Made by a program: the position numbers and the translations under genes. Below, piece by piece: positions 52,147-61,713 of a stretch of DNA of 64,000 nucleotides. A model generated the notes under the pieces. That model saw nothing but the letters and a program-made list of their open reading frames with translations. It was not told the origin of the DNA and did not search any database. The stretch covers positions 3,396,001-3,460,000 of the forward strand of contig NC_004463.1 of assembly GCF_000011365.1 (NCBI RefSeq), in the 5' to 3' direction. Each line of letters opens with the position of its first letter. The first letter of the stretch is position 1. The DNA comes from Bradyrhizobium diazoefficiens USDA 110. GTDB taxonomy: Bacteria; Pseudomonadota; Alphaproteobacteria; Rhizobiales; Xanthobacteraceae.

Positions 52147-53550
52147 ATGAGCCAGACATCGATCGAGCGGCTGAGGGAATATCTCGCGCAGCTCCCGCCG
52201 CAGTCGCAGGCGCTGCTGATGCGGGAGTTCGAGCGCGCGCTCGAGCGCGGCCAGGACATGGCTGTGGCGACCCTCGTGCTCGAGCAGCTGCGCAGGATCG
52301 TCCGCAAGACGGAGGCCGACGAAACCCCACCCCCGCGGACGGACGACCTGTCGCGGCTCCTGTTCCAGGTGCTGGAACCGTTCCTCGTCGAGGCGGGCGC
52401 CCCGATCCGGGTCGGACAGATCCGCCGCTCCTCGCTGCATCCGATCTGGCAATGGCTCGGCCGTGACGGTGCTCCGGACAAGCTGAACGAATTCGAGGCG
52501 GCGCTGGCGCGCATGCCGGCCGCTGACAGTGCGGGGCAGGTCGAAGCGCTCGCCCAGAAGCTCCAGGCGGTGGCTGCGGACGCCATCTTCCAATTGACGG
52601 GGCCGGGCGGCGGCGACAAGTCGCGCGCGCTGGCCCGCGTCGGCCCGCCCAACGTGATCGAGGACCTCTATTCGGTCGGAGCGGTACTCCAGGTCCGAGA
52701 GGCCATCGCCACCCTGAACGAGAAGCTGCCGCGCTTCCTGCGCGCCTTCGGCGACTCCCAGATCGCCTCGGTGACGTCGGCGCTCAACATCCCCGTCCTC
52801 CAGACGCCGCAGATGCTGCCCTTCGCGCTGTCGATCGTCGTGCAGCGCATGACCGCGCCGTGGCAGATCATCCGCCTCGCCATCAAGATTGCCGCATCGG
52901 ACGACGAGATCCGCGTGGCGGCAACGCCCTATGGCGTCGCCGTCACGATCGCCCTGCACGATTTGTCCTGCGTCGCCGCGATCCTGCGCATGGACATCAA
53001 GCGCGGCCAGTTCGACAACGTCGCCGACAATCTCAAGGCGCTGCACGACGGTGTGCGCGGCCTGCGCACCGAGCTCGACCTGCGCAACGATTCCGCCTGG
53101 GGCAAGCAACTGACCTCGATCCGGGCCGATATCTCCAATGCGCTGCAATCCGAGATCGACAGCGTTCCCGGCCGCGTTCGCCGGATCCTGCGCCAGCGCC
53201 CCGAGAAGGACATTCCGCCGGGCGCGCGGATCGACAGCACCGAGGTGGAGGAAACCGCGGCGCTGATCGATTTCGTCGCGACCTGCCGCAACTACGCCAG
53301 CGAGCTCGCGATCAACGAGGTGACGCTGCGCACCTATTCCGACCTGCAGCAATATGTCGAGCGCTCGACCGAGCAGCTGGTGCAGTCGCTGCGCGCCGCC
53401 GATCTCAAGGTCCGCACCTATCGGCAACAGCAGGTGCAGGCTGCGATTCGCTTCTGCCAGGTGCTGTTCGGCGATGACTACGCCTCGCTGATGAGCCGCG
53501 CCGCGGAGAACGCACTCACGGGCGAGCGCAAATCGTCGCGCGCAAGCTGA
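52147..53550 (+). CDS. Hypothetical protein, helical
   Basis: A 467-residue soluble protein: MSQTSIERLREYLAQLPPQS, LLMREFERALERGQDMAVAT, RKTEADETPPPRTDDLSRLL, then long helix-rich segments and NALQSEIDSVPGRVRRILRQ near residue 340. There is no signal peptide, membrane segment or recognised domain. ATG 52147 follows the feuQ terminator region by about 140 bp; the ORF extends upstream in frame to 52090, but that sequence is not protein-like. Codon use is that of the neighbours. It may be a rhizobial lineage-specific protein; no function is proposed. Confidence 0.75.
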   Translation: MSQTSIERLREYLAQLPPQSQALLMREFERALERGQDMAVATLVLEQLRRIVRKTEADETPPPRTDDLSRLLFQVLEPFLVEAGAPIRVGQIRRSSLHPIWQWLGRDGAPDKLNEFEAALARMPAADSAGQVEALAQKLQAVAADAIFQLTGPGGGDKSRALARVGPPNVIEDLYSVGAVLQVREAIATLNEKLPRFLRAFGDSQIASVTSALNIPVLQTPQMLPFALSIVVQRMTAPWQIIRLAIKIAASDDEIRVAATPYGVAVTIALHDLSCVAAILRMDIKRGQFDNVADNLKALHDGVRGLRTELDLRNDSAWGKQLTSIRADISNALQSEIDSVPGRVRRILRQRPEKDIPPGARIDSTEVEETAALIDFVATCRNYASELAINEVTLRTYSDLQQYVERSTEQLVQSLRAADLKVRTYRQQQVQAAIRFCQVLFGDDYASLMSRAAENALTGERKSSRAS

Positions 53551-53565
53551 TTCAAGCGCATATTT

Positions 53566-53577
53566 TTGTGATCACAA
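53566..53577. promoter_or_regulatory. TTGTGATCACAA palindrome
   Basis: A perfect 12 bp palindrome 13 bp past the stop of the helical hypothetical gene and 74 bp before the next start. It contains TGTGA and TCACA halves with no spacer, unlike a CRP site. Operator or RNA structure; undetermined. Confidence 0.35.
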
Positions 53578-53650
53578 TTTGTGGTTGACGCTGTCGGTGA
53601 CGGGCCCTACGGTCCCGATGCAAGTCCGGGGAATTTCTATTTGTGGGCGC

Positions 53651-53920
53651 ATGAAACCCGTTATCAGCTCCATCGAAATCGAGAACCGCGTCATTGTTGC
53701 CAAATATCAAAGGCTGATGGTCGGCGCGAAGGTGGTGCTGGTCGAGAAGGCAAGCGGTCGGCAACTGCCTGAGACGGTCACGAGGGTTGCATCTCCGGTT
53801 CCGGTCGGAGCGTTGCGCATCAGATTGCCTGACGCCATCGAGCCGGGAACATACTTCCTGAAGGCCCTCAACGGTCACGGCGAGGACGCGGCTCGAAGTG
53901 TGGACTTCGAGATCGGCTAA
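53651..53920 (+). CDS. Small hypothetical protein, Ig/beta-sandwich-like
   Basis: An 89-residue protein of alternating beta-strand character: MKPVISSIEIENRVIVAKYQ, RLMVGAKVVLVEKASGRQLP, ETVTRVASPVPVGALRIRLP, ending YFLKALNGHGEDAARSVDFE. It resembles a single Ig/IPT-like carbohydrate-binding or cell-surface module. The ORF starts upstream at 53579; the ATG at 53651 is chosen because the extra 24 residues are unlike the rest and lack a signal peptide. It ends 131 bp before ccmI. Confidence 0.55.
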   Translation: MKPVISSIEIENRVIVAKYQRLMVGAKVVLVEKASGRQLPETVTRVASPVPVGALRIRLPDAIEPGTYFLKALNGHGEDAARSVDFEIG

Positions 53921-53964
53921 GCCGTTGGATTTTCGCCGTTTCGGGGCTGTGGCCGGTCGCGCCG

Positions 53965-53982
53965 AATTGACAATTGTCAATT
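53965..53982. promoter_or_regulatory. 18-bp perfect palindrome upstream of ccmI
   Basis: AATTGACAATTGTCAATT is a perfect palindrome 70 bp before the ccmI start. It contains two overlapping TTGACA-like hexamers, one in each orientation, so it may be both promoter element and operator for the cytochrome c maturation operon. Function inferred from position and symmetry. Confidence 0.55.
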
Positions 53983-54051
53983 GCCGCATCGTCCGGCCGT
54001 GGTGTAAAGCCACCTATGGGCGCGGGTGGCGCGCTGCCGGAAGCTTGCCAG

Positions 54052-55161
54052 ATGACGTTATGGTTCGTGTTCGCGCTGATGACGGTCGCGGCGATTTTCG
54101 CCGTGCTCTGGCCGCTCGGCCGCAGCGCGCGCGCGCAAAATCAGGGCAGCGAGGTCGTCGTCTACAAGGACCAGTTGACCGAGATCGAGCGAGACCTTGC
54201 CTCGGGACTGATCGCTGCGCCTGAAGCCGAGGCTGCGCGTGTCGAGATCAGCCGCAGGCTGCTCGCTGCCGCCGGCAGCGAGCCTGTGTCGGAGCCCAAA
54301 TCGAGCCTCAAATGGCGCCGCGCGGCAGCGGTGCTGGCGCTTGTCGGTCTGCCGCTCGTTGCGATCGGCGTCTACATGCCGCTCGGCTCACCCCGGCTTC
54401 AGGACTTTCCGCTGGCGCAGCGGGAGCGCGGGTCCGGCTCCGGCATGGCGGGATCTCTGGAGAACCTCGTCGTGCAGGTCGAGCAACATCTGGAAAAGAA
54501 TCCGACCGATGGACGCGGCTGGAACGTGCTCGCGCCGGTGCTGGAGCGGCTCGGCCGCTTCGACGATGCGGTGCGGGCCTATCGCAACTCGATTACCTAC
54601 AATGGTGAGAGCCCGGAGCGCAGATCCGATCTCGGCGAAGCAATCTCGGCCGCTGCGGGCGGCGTGGTGACCGCCGAGGCCAAGACCGAGTTCGAACGGG
54701 CGCATGCCCTGAACGCAGACGATCCCAAGGCGAACTACTTCCTCGGTCTCGCCGCCGAGCAGGACGGCCGCAAGGACGATGCCGCCACCATCTGGCGCGC
54801 GCTGCTGGCCAAGGCTCCGGCGGATGCGCCGTGGCGGCCCCTGGTGCAGTCCTCGCTGGTGCGGGTCGGCGGCGGCACGATGCCGGCACTGTCCGATGAG
54901 ACGATCGCCGCATCGAAGGACATGAGCGAGGGCGATCGCGGCGCCATGGTCCGCGGCATGGTCGAGCGACTGGCGACGCGCTTGAAGCAGAACAGCGACG
55001 ACGTCGAGGGTTGGCTGCGCCTCGTGCGTGCCTATCTCGTGATGGGCGATCGCGACAAGGCGGTCGGCGCGTCGAGCGATGCCCGTCAAGCGGTCGCCAA
55101 GGATACCGAACGGCTCCGCCAGCTCAATGAAGGCCTCAAAACTCTCGGGCTCGACGGATGA
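54052..55161 (+). CDS. ccmI: Cytochrome c-type biogenesis protein CcmI (CycH)
   Basis: A 369-residue protein: an N-terminal membrane domain ([40 protein letters not shown]) with a Leu-zipper-like cytoplasmic loop ([20 protein letters not shown]), then a periplasmic TPR-rich C-terminal domain ([40 protein letters not shown]). CcmI presents the apocytochrome CXXCH segment to the haem lyase. ATG 54052 begins the first membrane helix. It is the first gene of ccmI-ccmE-ccmF-ccmH, the rhizobial cycHJKL set. Confidence 0.93.
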   Translation: MTLWFVFALMTVAAIFAVLWPLGRSARAQNQGSEVVVYKDQLTEIERDLASGLIAAPEAEAARVEISRRLLAAAGSEPVSEPKSSLKWRRAAAVLALVGLPLVAIGVYMPLGSPRLQDFPLAQRERGSGSGMAGSLENLVVQVEQHLEKNPTDGRGWNVLAPVLERLGRFDDAVRAYRNSITYNGESPERRSDLGEAISAAAGGVVTAEAKTEFERAHALNADDPKANYFLGLAAEQDGRKDDAATIWRALLAKAPADAPWRPLVQSSLVRVGGGTMPALSDETIAASKDMSEGDRGAMVRGMVERLATRLKQNSDDVEGWLRLVRAYLVMGDRDKAVGASSDARQAVAKDTERLRQLNEGLKTLGLDG

Positions 55162-55195
55162 CGATGTCAGGACGAGACGAGAGAACGGATACGCC

Positions 55196-55705
55196 ATGAC
55201 CCGCAAGCAGCGACGCATGACCATCATCGGCGGCTCACTCGCCGTGCTCGCGCTCGCCGCCGCGCTGGTGCTCAACGCGCTGCGCGACTCCATCGTGTTC
55301 TTCTCGACCCCGACCATGGTCGCCGAGAAGCACGTTCAGGCCGGCAAGCGGTTTCGCCTCGGCGGCCTGGTGCAGCCGGGCTCGCTCCAGCGTGGCGACA
55401 ATCTCGCGGTAAGCTTCGAGGTCGCCGACGGCAACGCCAAGCTGCCGGTCGCCTACAAGGGCATCCTGCCCGACCTGTTCCGCGAAGGGCAGGGCGTTGT
55501 CGCCGAAGGCGCGCTCGATGCTAACGGCGTGTTCAAGGCCGACACGGTGCTTGCCAAGCACGACGAGACCTACATGCCCAAGGACGTCGCAGATGCCCTG
55601 AAGAAGCAGGGGCACTGGAAGGACGATTACGGCGGCAAGGCTTCTGATGGCGTCAAGCCTGCGGCCACGACAGCACAGGGCAACCCGCAAGGAGCGGTGC
55701 GGTGA
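55196..55705 (+). CDS. ccmE: Cytochrome c maturation haem chaperone CcmE (CycJ)
   Basis: A 169-residue periplasmic haem chaperone with one N-terminal membrane segment ([20 protein letters not shown]), an OB-fold body ([40 protein letters not shown]) and the haem-binding motif [11 protein letters not shown] with His122 and Tyr126. It receives haem from CcmABCD and hands it to the CcmFHI lyase. It overlaps the ccmF start by 4 bp (GTGA). Confidence 0.95.
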   Translation: MTRKQRRMTIIGGSLAVLALAAALVLNALRDSIVFFSTPTMVAEKHVQAGKRFRLGGLVQPGSLQRGDNLAVSFEVADGNAKLPVAYKGILPDLFREGQGVVAEGALDANGVFKADTVLAKHDETYMPKDVADALKKQGHWKDDYGGKASDGVKPAATTAQGNPQGAVR

Positions 55706-57684
55706 TCGCGGAATCCGGGCATTACGCGCTGGTGCTGGCGCTCGGGCTGGCACTGATCCAATCCATCGTGCCGTTGATCGGCGCGCGGCTGCGCGACGAT
55801 GCGCTGATGAGCGTGGCGCGCTCCACCGCGCTGGCGCAGCTGCTGTTCGTCGGCGCCTCGTTCGTGGCGCTGGTGATGCTGCATGTGAATTCGGATTTCT
55901 CCGTCGCCAACGTCTACGAGAATTCGCATTCGATGAAGCCGCTGCTCTACAAGATCACCGGCGTCTGGGGAAACCATGAAGGCTCGATGCTGCTGTGGGT
56001 GTCGATCCTGGCGCTGTTCGGCGGATTGGTCGCGGCGTTCGGCAACAATCTTCCGCTGTCGCTGCGCGCGCATGTGCTCGCGGTGCAGGCCTGGATCGCC
56101 AGTGCCTTCTATCTCTTCATCCTGGTGACCTCGAACCCGTTCCTGCGTATCGCCAACCCGCCGATCGAGGGACGCGATCTCAATCCCGTGCTGCAGGACA
56201 TCGGTCTCGCCGTGCATCCGCCGATGCTCTATCTCGGCTATGTCGGATTCTCGATCTCGTTCTCCTTTGCCATCGCGGCGCTGATGGAGGGGCGGATCGA
56301 CGCCGCCTGGGCGCGCTGGGTGCGGCCGTGGACGCTGGTCGCGTGGATCTTCCTGACGCTCGGCATCGCGATGGGCTCCTACTGGGCCTATTACGAGCTC
56401 GGCTGGGGCGGCTGGTGGTTCTGGGATCCGGTCGAGAACGCCTCGCTGATGCCGTGGCTTGCCGGGACGGCGCTGCTCCATTCGGCGCTGGTGATGGAGA
56501 AGCGCAACGCGCTGAAGGTCTGGACCATCCTGCTGTCGATCCTGACCTTCTCGCTATCGCTGCTCGGCACCTTCCTGGTGCGCTCGGGCGTCATCACCTC
56601 CGTGCATGCCTTTGCCACCGATCCGACCCGCGGCGTGTTCATTCTGCTGATCCTCTGCCTGTTCATCGGCGGCAGCCTGTCGCTGTTCGCAGGCCGCGCG
56701 ACATCGTTGAAGCAGGGCGGCCTGTTCGCGCCGATCTCGCGTGAGGGCGCGCTGGTGCTGAACAATCTGCTGCTGACCGTCGCCTGCGCGGTCGTGCTGT
56801 TCGGCACGCTCTATCCGCTGGCGATGGAGATGCTCGCCGACTTCAAGATGTCGGTTGGCGCGCCGTTCTACAACCTCACCTTCGCACCGCTGTTTGCCCT
56901 GTTGCTGCTCGCCGTGCCGTTCGGGCCGATGCTGGCGTGGAAGCGCGGCGATCTGCTCGGCGTCACCCAGCGGCTGCTCGCGGCCGGCGTTGCCGGGCTC
57001 GTTGTAGTCGCGATCGTCTGGGCCTGGACGCGTGGCGGCAGCGCGCTCGCACCGCTCGCGATCGGACTTGGCGTCTTCGTCATCGCCGGCGCCGTCACCG
57101 ATCTGGTCGAGCGGACGGGCCTGGTTCGTCTGCCGCTCGCAACAGCGCTGCAGCGGGCGCGCGGCCTGCCACGCTCGGCCTGGGGCGCGGCATTGGCGCA
57201 TGCCGGCCTCGGCGTCGCGCTGATCGGGATCGTCTGCGAGACCACCTGGAACAGCGAATATATCGCGACGATGAAGCGGAGCGACGTCGCCCATGTCGCC
57301 GGCTACGACGTGAAGCTCGACGGGTTGTTTCAGCGTCAGGGCCCGAACTACCGCGAGATGATCGCCGAGTTCAACGTCAGCCGCGACGGTGAGACACTGA
57401 GCGTCATGACGCCGTCCAAGCGCAGCTTCACCACCCGCGGCTCCTCCACCACGGAGGCCGCGCTGCTGACCCGCGGGGCGAGCCAGCTCTACATCTCGCT
57501 GGGCGATGCCAATGCCGAGGGCGCGATTGCCGTGCGCATCTATCACAAGCCGCTGGTGCTGCTGATCTGGTGGGGTCCGGTGCTGATGGCCTTCGGCGGC
57601 GTGCTGTCGCTGTCCGATCGCCGCCTGCGGGTCGGCGCGCCAAAACCGGCGCGGGCCAAGCAGCGCCTGCAGCCGGCGGAGTGA
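55702..57684 (+). CDS. ccmF: Haem lyase subunit CcmF (CycK)
   Basis: A 660-residue membrane protein with about fifteen segments. The tryptophan-rich motif reads [20 protein letters not shown]; other landmarks are [37 protein letters not shown] and [20 protein letters not shown]. CcmF reduces and attaches haem to apocytochrome c with CcmH and CcmI. The start is GTG 55702, fixed by overlap with the ccmE stop and by protein length. Confidence 0.95.
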   Translation: MIAESGHYALVLALGLALIQSIVPLIGARLRDDALMSVARSTALAQLLFVGASFVALVMLHVNSDFSVANVYENSHSMKPLLYKITGVWGNHEGSMLLWVSILALFGGLVAAFGNNLPLSLRAHVLAVQAWIASAFYLFILVTSNPFLRIANPPIEGRDLNPVLQDIGLAVHPPMLYLGYVGFSISFSFAIAALMEGRIDAAWARWVRPWTLVAWIFLTLGIAMGSYWAYYELGWGGWWFWDPVENASLMPWLAGTALLHSALVMEKRNALKVWTILLSILTFSLSLLGTFLVRSGVITSVHAFATDPTRGVFILLILCLFIGGSLSLFAGRATSLKQGGLFAPISREGALVLNNLLLTVACAVVLFGTLYPLAMEMLADFKMSVGAPFYNLTFAPLFALLLLAVPFGPMLAWKRGDLLGVTQRLLAAGVAGLVVVAIVWAWTRGGSALAPLAIGLGVFVIAGAVTDLVERTGLVRLPLATALQRARGLPRSAWGAALAHAGLGVALIGIVCETTWNSEYIATMKRSDVAHVAGYDVKLDGLFQRQGPNYREMIAEFNVSRDGETLSVMTPSKRSFTTRGSSTTEAALLTRGASQLYISLGDANAEGAIAVRIYHKPLVLLIWWGPVLMAFGGVLSLSDRRLRVGAPKPARAKQRLQPAE

Positions 57685-57688
57685 TCCG

Positions 57689-58171
57689 ATGCGCCGGATG
57701 ATGGCCGCGTTCGTCGCGCTTGCGCTGCTGGCTTCGCCCGCGGTGCATGCCGTGCAGCCCGACGAGATCATGTCGGATCCGGCGAAGGAGACGCGCGCGC
57801 GCGACCTGTCGCGCGAGCTGCGTTGCATGGTCTGCCAGAACCAGTCGATCGACGATTCCGATGCGCCGCTGGCGCGCGACCTGCGGCTCCTGGTGCGCGA
57901 GCGCATCGCGGCCGGCGACAGCAACTCGCAGGTGCTCGACTTCCTGGTCGCGCGCTATGGCGAGTTCGTGCTGCTCAAGCCGCGCTTCGAGCGGCAGACC
58001 TTGCTGCTGTGGCTGCTCGGCCCCCTGCTGCTGACCGGCGGTGGCCTGGCGCTGTGGCTGCAAATCCGGCGTCGCTCGCGGAGCGGTGCAGACCTACCTG
58101 CGCCGCCGCTCACGCCCGATGAAGAGGCGAGACTCGCGGCATTGATGTCGGACGAGGCCAAATCGTCCTAG
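57689..58171 (+). CDS. ccmH: Cytochrome c maturation thiol-reductase CcmH (CycL)
   Basis: A 160-residue protein with a signal peptide/membrane helix (MMAAFVALALLASPAVHAVQ), the redox motif ELRCMVCQNQSIDDSDAPLA (Cys46 and Cys49) and a C-terminal membrane segment (LLLWLLGPLLLTGGGLALWL). It reduces the apocytochrome CXXCH cysteines before haem attachment. It starts 4 bp after ccmF and ends the ccm operon. Confidence 0.95.
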   Translation: MRRMMAAFVALALLASPAVHAVQPDEIMSDPAKETRARDLSRELRCMVCQNQSIDDSDAPLARDLRLLVRERIAAGDSNSQVLDFLVARYGEFVLLKPRFERQTLLLWLLGPLLLTGGGLALWLQIRRRSRSGADLPAPPLTPDEEARLAALMSDEAKSS

Positions 58172-58191
58172 CGACGTGAAATCCTCCCGGC

Positions 58192-58207
58192 TACGTATTG
58201 ATACGTA
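58192..58207. promoter_or_regulatory. TACGTATTGATACGTA palindrome upstream of the chemoreceptor gene
   Basis: TACGTAT (58192-58198) and ATACGTA (58201-58207) are perfect inverted repeats around TG, 21 bp after the ccmH stop and about 90 bp before the chemoreceptor start. This could be an operator. The TTGAT inside it is not paired with ATCAA, so it is not a FixK/FNR box. Confidence 0.4.
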
Positions 58208-58297
58208 ATCTGCCGGCCGCCGCCGGGTGTTTCATGCTATGTTGACCTTTGTCTGGAAGCTTGTCCCGAGATTTGATTCCAGACTCTGAGTTCCCCG

Positions 58298-59641
58298 ATG
58301 TTCGCGAACAGCAATCTGACGATCCGCTTCCTGGTCGGCGCCGTTGTCGCTGCATTATTGTTCCTGCTGGGCATCGGCGGCGGCACCGGATTCGTCGCGG
58401 TGCTCTATCTCAACAACGAGATCACCAGCCTGTCGTCGGACTTTGCTGCGCTGAGCGGGCCCGCACGCGATCACGCGATGCAGATCTACCAGCAGGCACA
58501 GGCCGCATTCTCGTATTTCCTGATCGCCTGCGGCGTGATCGCGGTCGTCGCCTGCGCGATCTGCCTCACGACCTGGTTTGCGGTGCGCAACGGCATCCTC
58601 AGTCCGTTGGCGGCGATCGTGCATGCCATGCGCGAGGTCGCCGACCAGAAGTTCGAAACCCCCGTGCCGGGGCTCGGCGGCACCAACGAAATCGGCCTGC
58701 TCGCCGGCGCGCTGGAGGTCTTCAAGACCAACGGGCTCGAACGGCGCCGCCTCACCGAGCAGCAATTGCGTGAAGCGCAGCACCAGGCCGAGCGGTCGAA
58801 ATTCCTGGACGCCCGGATCAAGCGCTTCAACGATCTCGTTGCCAGCGTCGTCGATAGCGTGGCCTCGTCGGCCGTGCATCTGAAGAGCAATGCCGAGACG
58901 CTGTCGCGGACGGCCAACGACACCAGCACCAAGGCCAATGCGGTGGCGAGCGGAGCGAGCCAGGCCAGCGCCAGCGTGCAGACGGTCGCGGGTTCCGCCG
59001 AGGAGATGACGAATTCGATCGGCACGATCAGCCGACGCGTCACCGATGCGACCCAGCGCGCCGAGGGCGCGGCGGCGCAAGCCGAGAAGAGCCGCGACAC
59101 CATCCACACGCTGTCGGACGCCGCCGACAAGATCGGCGAGGTCGTGCAGCTCGTGCAGGCGATCGCATCGCAGACCAACCTTTTGGCGCTCAACGCCACC
59201 ATCGAGGCGGCGCGGGCGGGGGAGGCCGGCAAGGGGTTTGCCGTCGTCGCCTCCGAGGTGAAGAGCCTCGCGCACCAGACCAGCAAGGCGACGGAGGAGA
59301 TCACCTCCCATGTCGCCAGCATCCAGGGCATCACCGCGGAGACGCGCGGGGCGATCGACGGCATCTCGAAGACGCTGTCGGAGATCTCGTCGATCATGTC
59401 CGGCATCGAGGTCGACACTGCCCAGCAGCGCAACGCCACCCAGGACATCTCGCGCAGCGTCCAGGACGCCGCGCGCGGCACGCTCGACGTGTCCAACCAC
59501 ATCGCCCAGATCACCTCGACCTCCGCCGAGACCGGTCGCATGGCGGCCGAGGCCCGGGATTCTGCCGTCGATCTGTCGCAGCAGGCCGAGACCCTGAAGC
59601 GTGAAGTCGACGAGTTCATCGTCAGCGTCAGGGCAAGCTGA
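58298..59641 (+). CDS. Methyl-accepting chemotaxis protein
   Basis: A 447-residue chemoreceptor with two membrane segments ([40 protein letters not shown]) only about 60 residues apart, so it has a very short extracytoplasmic part and no classical ligand domain. HAMP follows ([20 protein letters not shown]), then the signalling domain with hairpin tip [20 protein letters not shown] and [20 protein letters not shown]. Such receptors sense through the membrane or through the HAMP region. No che genes are nearby. Confidence 0.92.
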   Translation: MFANSNLTIRFLVGAVVAALLFLLGIGGGTGFVAVLYLNNEITSLSSDFAALSGPARDHAMQIYQQAQAAFSYFLIACGVIAVVACAICLTTWFAVRNGILSPLAAIVHAMREVADQKFETPVPGLGGTNEIGLLAGALEVFKTNGLERRRLTEQQLREAQHQAERSKFLDARIKRFNDLVASVVDSVASSAVHLKSNAETLSRTANDTSTKANAVASGASQASASVQTVAGSAEEMTNSIGTISRRVTDATQRAEGAAAQAEKSRDTIHTLSDAADKIGEVVQLVQAIASQTNLLALNATIEAARAGEAGKGFAVVASEVKSLAHQTSKATEEITSHVASIQGITAETRGAIDGISKTLSEISSIMSGIEVDTAQQRNATQDISRSVQDAARGTLDVSNHIAQITSTSAETGRMAAEARDSAVDLSQQAETLKREVDEFIVSVRAS

Positions 59642-59675
59642 GGTCGCCTAAAACCTCGCCGGGGAGGCGGTCACC

Positions 59676-59693
59676 GGAACTCGAATAAGTTCC
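59676..59693. promoter_or_regulatory. GGAACT/AGTTCC inverted repeat between the chemoreceptor and degP genes
   Basis: GGAACT (59676-59681) and AGTTCC (59688-59693) are perfect inverted repeats around a 6 nt AT-rich spacer, about 35 bp after the chemoreceptor stop and 170 bp before the degP start. It may be an operator or a weak terminator. Confidence 0.35.
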
Positions 59694-59864
59694 TGTAAGA
59701 CCACAACTTTCGGTCTGCGCTAAACTGCCGCATCAACGCCGCCCCTTCATTACGAAAGTTTAACCCCGCCGCCAGCGCACGGTAAGGCGCGAGCCCCCAT
59801 CTTCAGGTCCGTAAGGTGCTGCCATCCCGCACCAAATGGATTTCAAGGCCTTGGAGAGCTCTGC

Positions 59865-61442
59865 ATGACCGAACGTCCCGACCTTTCGAACCTTCCGTCC
59901 TACCGGCAGCCGCGCCGGTCGGTCTTCTCCGCGCGCAAGATCGCGCTGATGGCCTCGGTCGTCGCCGGCTTCGGCGCAGCCGTCTACGGCTTCAGCCCGT
60001 CCGTGTCGCCGGCCGACCTGTTCTCGAGCCCGGCGCATGCGCAGGTCAACAACGAGGTCCGGAAGGTTGAACGCCCGGTCGGCTTCGCCGACATCGTCGA
60101 GCGCGTGAAGCCGTCGGTGATCTCTGTGAAGGTCAACATCAAGGAAAAGACCGCGAGCAACGATGACGGCGACGATTCCTCCTCGCCGTTCCAGCCGGGC
60201 TCGCCGATGGAGCGCTTCTTCCGGCGCTTCGGCGGTCCGGATGGCATCCCGGGCATGAAGGGCGGCCGTGGCCGCGTCGTGCAGGGCCAGGGTTCCGGCT
60301 TCTTCATCTCGGCTGACGGCTTTGCCGTGACCAACAACCACGTGGTCGACGGCGCCGACAAGGTCGAGGTCACCACCGACGACGGCAAGACCTATACCGC
60401 CAAGGTGATCGGCACCGACCAGCGCACCGACCTTGCCCTGATCAAGGTCGAGGGCGGCTCGAACTTCCCGTTCGCAAAGCTTGCCGACGGCAAGCCGCGG
60501 ATCGGCGACTGGGTGCTCGCAGTCGGCAATCCCTTCGGTCTCGGCGGCACCGTGACCGCGGGCATCGTCTCGGCCAGCGGCCGCGACATCGGCAACGGTC
60601 CCTATGACGATTTCATCCAGATCGACGCGCCCGTGAACAAGGGCAATTCCGGCGGTCCGGCCTTCAACACCGACGGCGAGGTGATGGGCGTCAACACCGC
60701 GATCTACTCGCCCTCCGGCGGCAGTGTCGGCATCGCGTTCTCGATCCCGGCCAACACCGTGAAGACGGTTGTTGCCCAGCTCAAGGACAAGGGTTCGGTC
60801 AGCCGCGGCTGGATCGGCGTGCAGATTCAGCCGGTGACGTCGGATATCGCCGACAGCCTCGGCATGAAGAAGGCCGAAGGGGCGCTGGTGGCGGAGCCGC
60901 AGGCGAACGGTCCGGCGGCGAAGGCCGGCATCGAGTCCGGCGACGTGATCACCTCGGTCAACGGCGAATCCGTCAAGGACGCCCGCGAGCTCGCCCGCAC
61001 CATCGGCGGCATGGCGCCCGGTGCGATCGTGAAGCTCAACGTGCTGCACAAGGGCCAGGACAAGGTCGTGAACCTCACCCTCGGCCAGCTGCCGAACACG
61101 GTCGAGGCCAAGGCCGATACCGATAACGACAGCGGCAAGGGCGCGACCAAGGGCACCGACGTGCCCAAGCTCGGCATGACCGTTGCGCCCGCGAACTCCG
61201 TGGCCGGCGCCGGTAAGGAAGGCGTCGTGGTTACCGAAGTCGATCCGAAGAGCGCCGCGGCCGAACGCGGGTTCAAGGAAGGCGACGTGATTCTCGAAGT
61301 CGGCGGCAAGAGCGTGAGCACCGCCGGCGATGTCCGCGAGGCCATCAACACGGCGCGGACCGACAACAAGAACAGCGTCCTGATGCGCGTGAAGAGCGGC
61401 GGCCAGTCGCGCTTCGTCGCGATTCCCCTCGCCAAGGGGTAA
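59865..61442 (+). CDS. degP: Periplasmic serine protease DegP/HtrA
   Basis: A 525-residue Do-type protease. After a membrane/signal segment (ARKIALMASVVAGFGAAVYG) comes the trypsin-like domain with catalytic triad His159 (TNNHVVDG), Asp189 (RTDLALIKVEGG) and Ser262 (NKGNSGGPAFN). Two PDZ domains follow (GWIGVQIQPVTSDIADSLGM; GVVVTEVDPKSAAAERGFKE), each with a substrate-binding GI/GV loop. A glycine-rich Q-linker precedes the protease domain. It degrades or refolds misfolded envelope proteins. GGAGAG precedes ATG 59865. A terminator follows. Confidence 0.95.
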   Translation: MTERPDLSNLPSYRQPRRSVFSARKIALMASVVAGFGAAVYGFSPSVSPADLFSSPAHAQVNNEVRKVERPVGFADIVERVKPSVISVKVNIKEKTASNDDGDDSSSPFQPGSPMERFFRRFGGPDGIPGMKGGRGRVVQGQGSGFFISADGFAVTNNHVVDGADKVEVTTDDGKTYTAKVIGTDQRTDLALIKVEGGSNFPFAKLADGKPRIGDWVLAVGNPFGLGGTVTAGIVSASGRDIGNGPYDDFIQIDAPVNKGNSGGPAFNTDGEVMGVNTAIYSPSGGSVGIAFSIPANTVKTVVAQLKDKGSVSRGWIGVQIQPVTSDIADSLGMKKAEGALVAEPQANGPAAKAGIESGDVITSVNGESVKDARELARTIGGMAPGAIVKLNVLHKGQDKVVNLTLGQLPNTVEAKADTDNDSGKGATKGTDVPKLGMTVAPANSVAGAGKEGVVVTEVDPKSAAAERGFKEGDVILEVGGKSVSTAGDVREAINTARTDNKNSVLMRVKSGGQSRFVAIPLAKG

Positions 61443-61460
61443 GCGTCAGGAGGCTACGCA

Positions 61461-61581
61461 ATGAAGGGTGTCGCCGGCATCAGTCGCCCCAGCCGCCGGC
61501 GCCCTTCGGGGGAGCAGCGTAACATTCGCTTCCCCAATCTACCTTCCGGTGGAATTACGCCCCCCTCCGTCGGAAGGCCTA
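61461..61581 (+). other. Leader-like ORF start and region upstream of the second two-component pair
   Basis: AGGAGG at 61448-61453 lies 7 nt before ATG 61461, an ideal ribosome site right after degP. The frame continues for 90 codons, through the terminator hairpin and past the start of the response regulator gene, ending at 61733. The Arg/Pro-rich product is not protein-like, so it is not called as a gene; it could be a translated leader (see findings). Confidence 0.3.
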
Positions 61582-61620
61582 GGGCGGTGAGGTCCCCCCA
61601 GCTTCACCGCCCGCCTTTTT
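61582..61620 (+). terminator. Intrinsic terminator after degP
   Basis: GGGCGGTGA (61582-61590) pairs with TCACCGCCC (61604-61612) around a 13 nt loop and is followed by GCCTTTTT (61613-61620). A strong GC stem and T-run make this a good rho-independent terminator for the degP transcript. Confidence 0.8.
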
Positions 61621-61713
61621 CTCGACCCGAGACTCTCCCACTCGGCTTGCATGCGATTGCCGCTCGCGCCATGTTTAGAGAAGGTGACCTCCTTGACCGC
61701 CGCCGAACGCACG

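Noticed and set aside
53566..53577. TTGTGATCACAA as a CRP/FNR-type site.
   Set aside because: The TGTGA and TCACA halves are adjacent without the 6-bp spacer required by CRP, and FNR/FixK halves (TTGAT/ATCAA) are absent.
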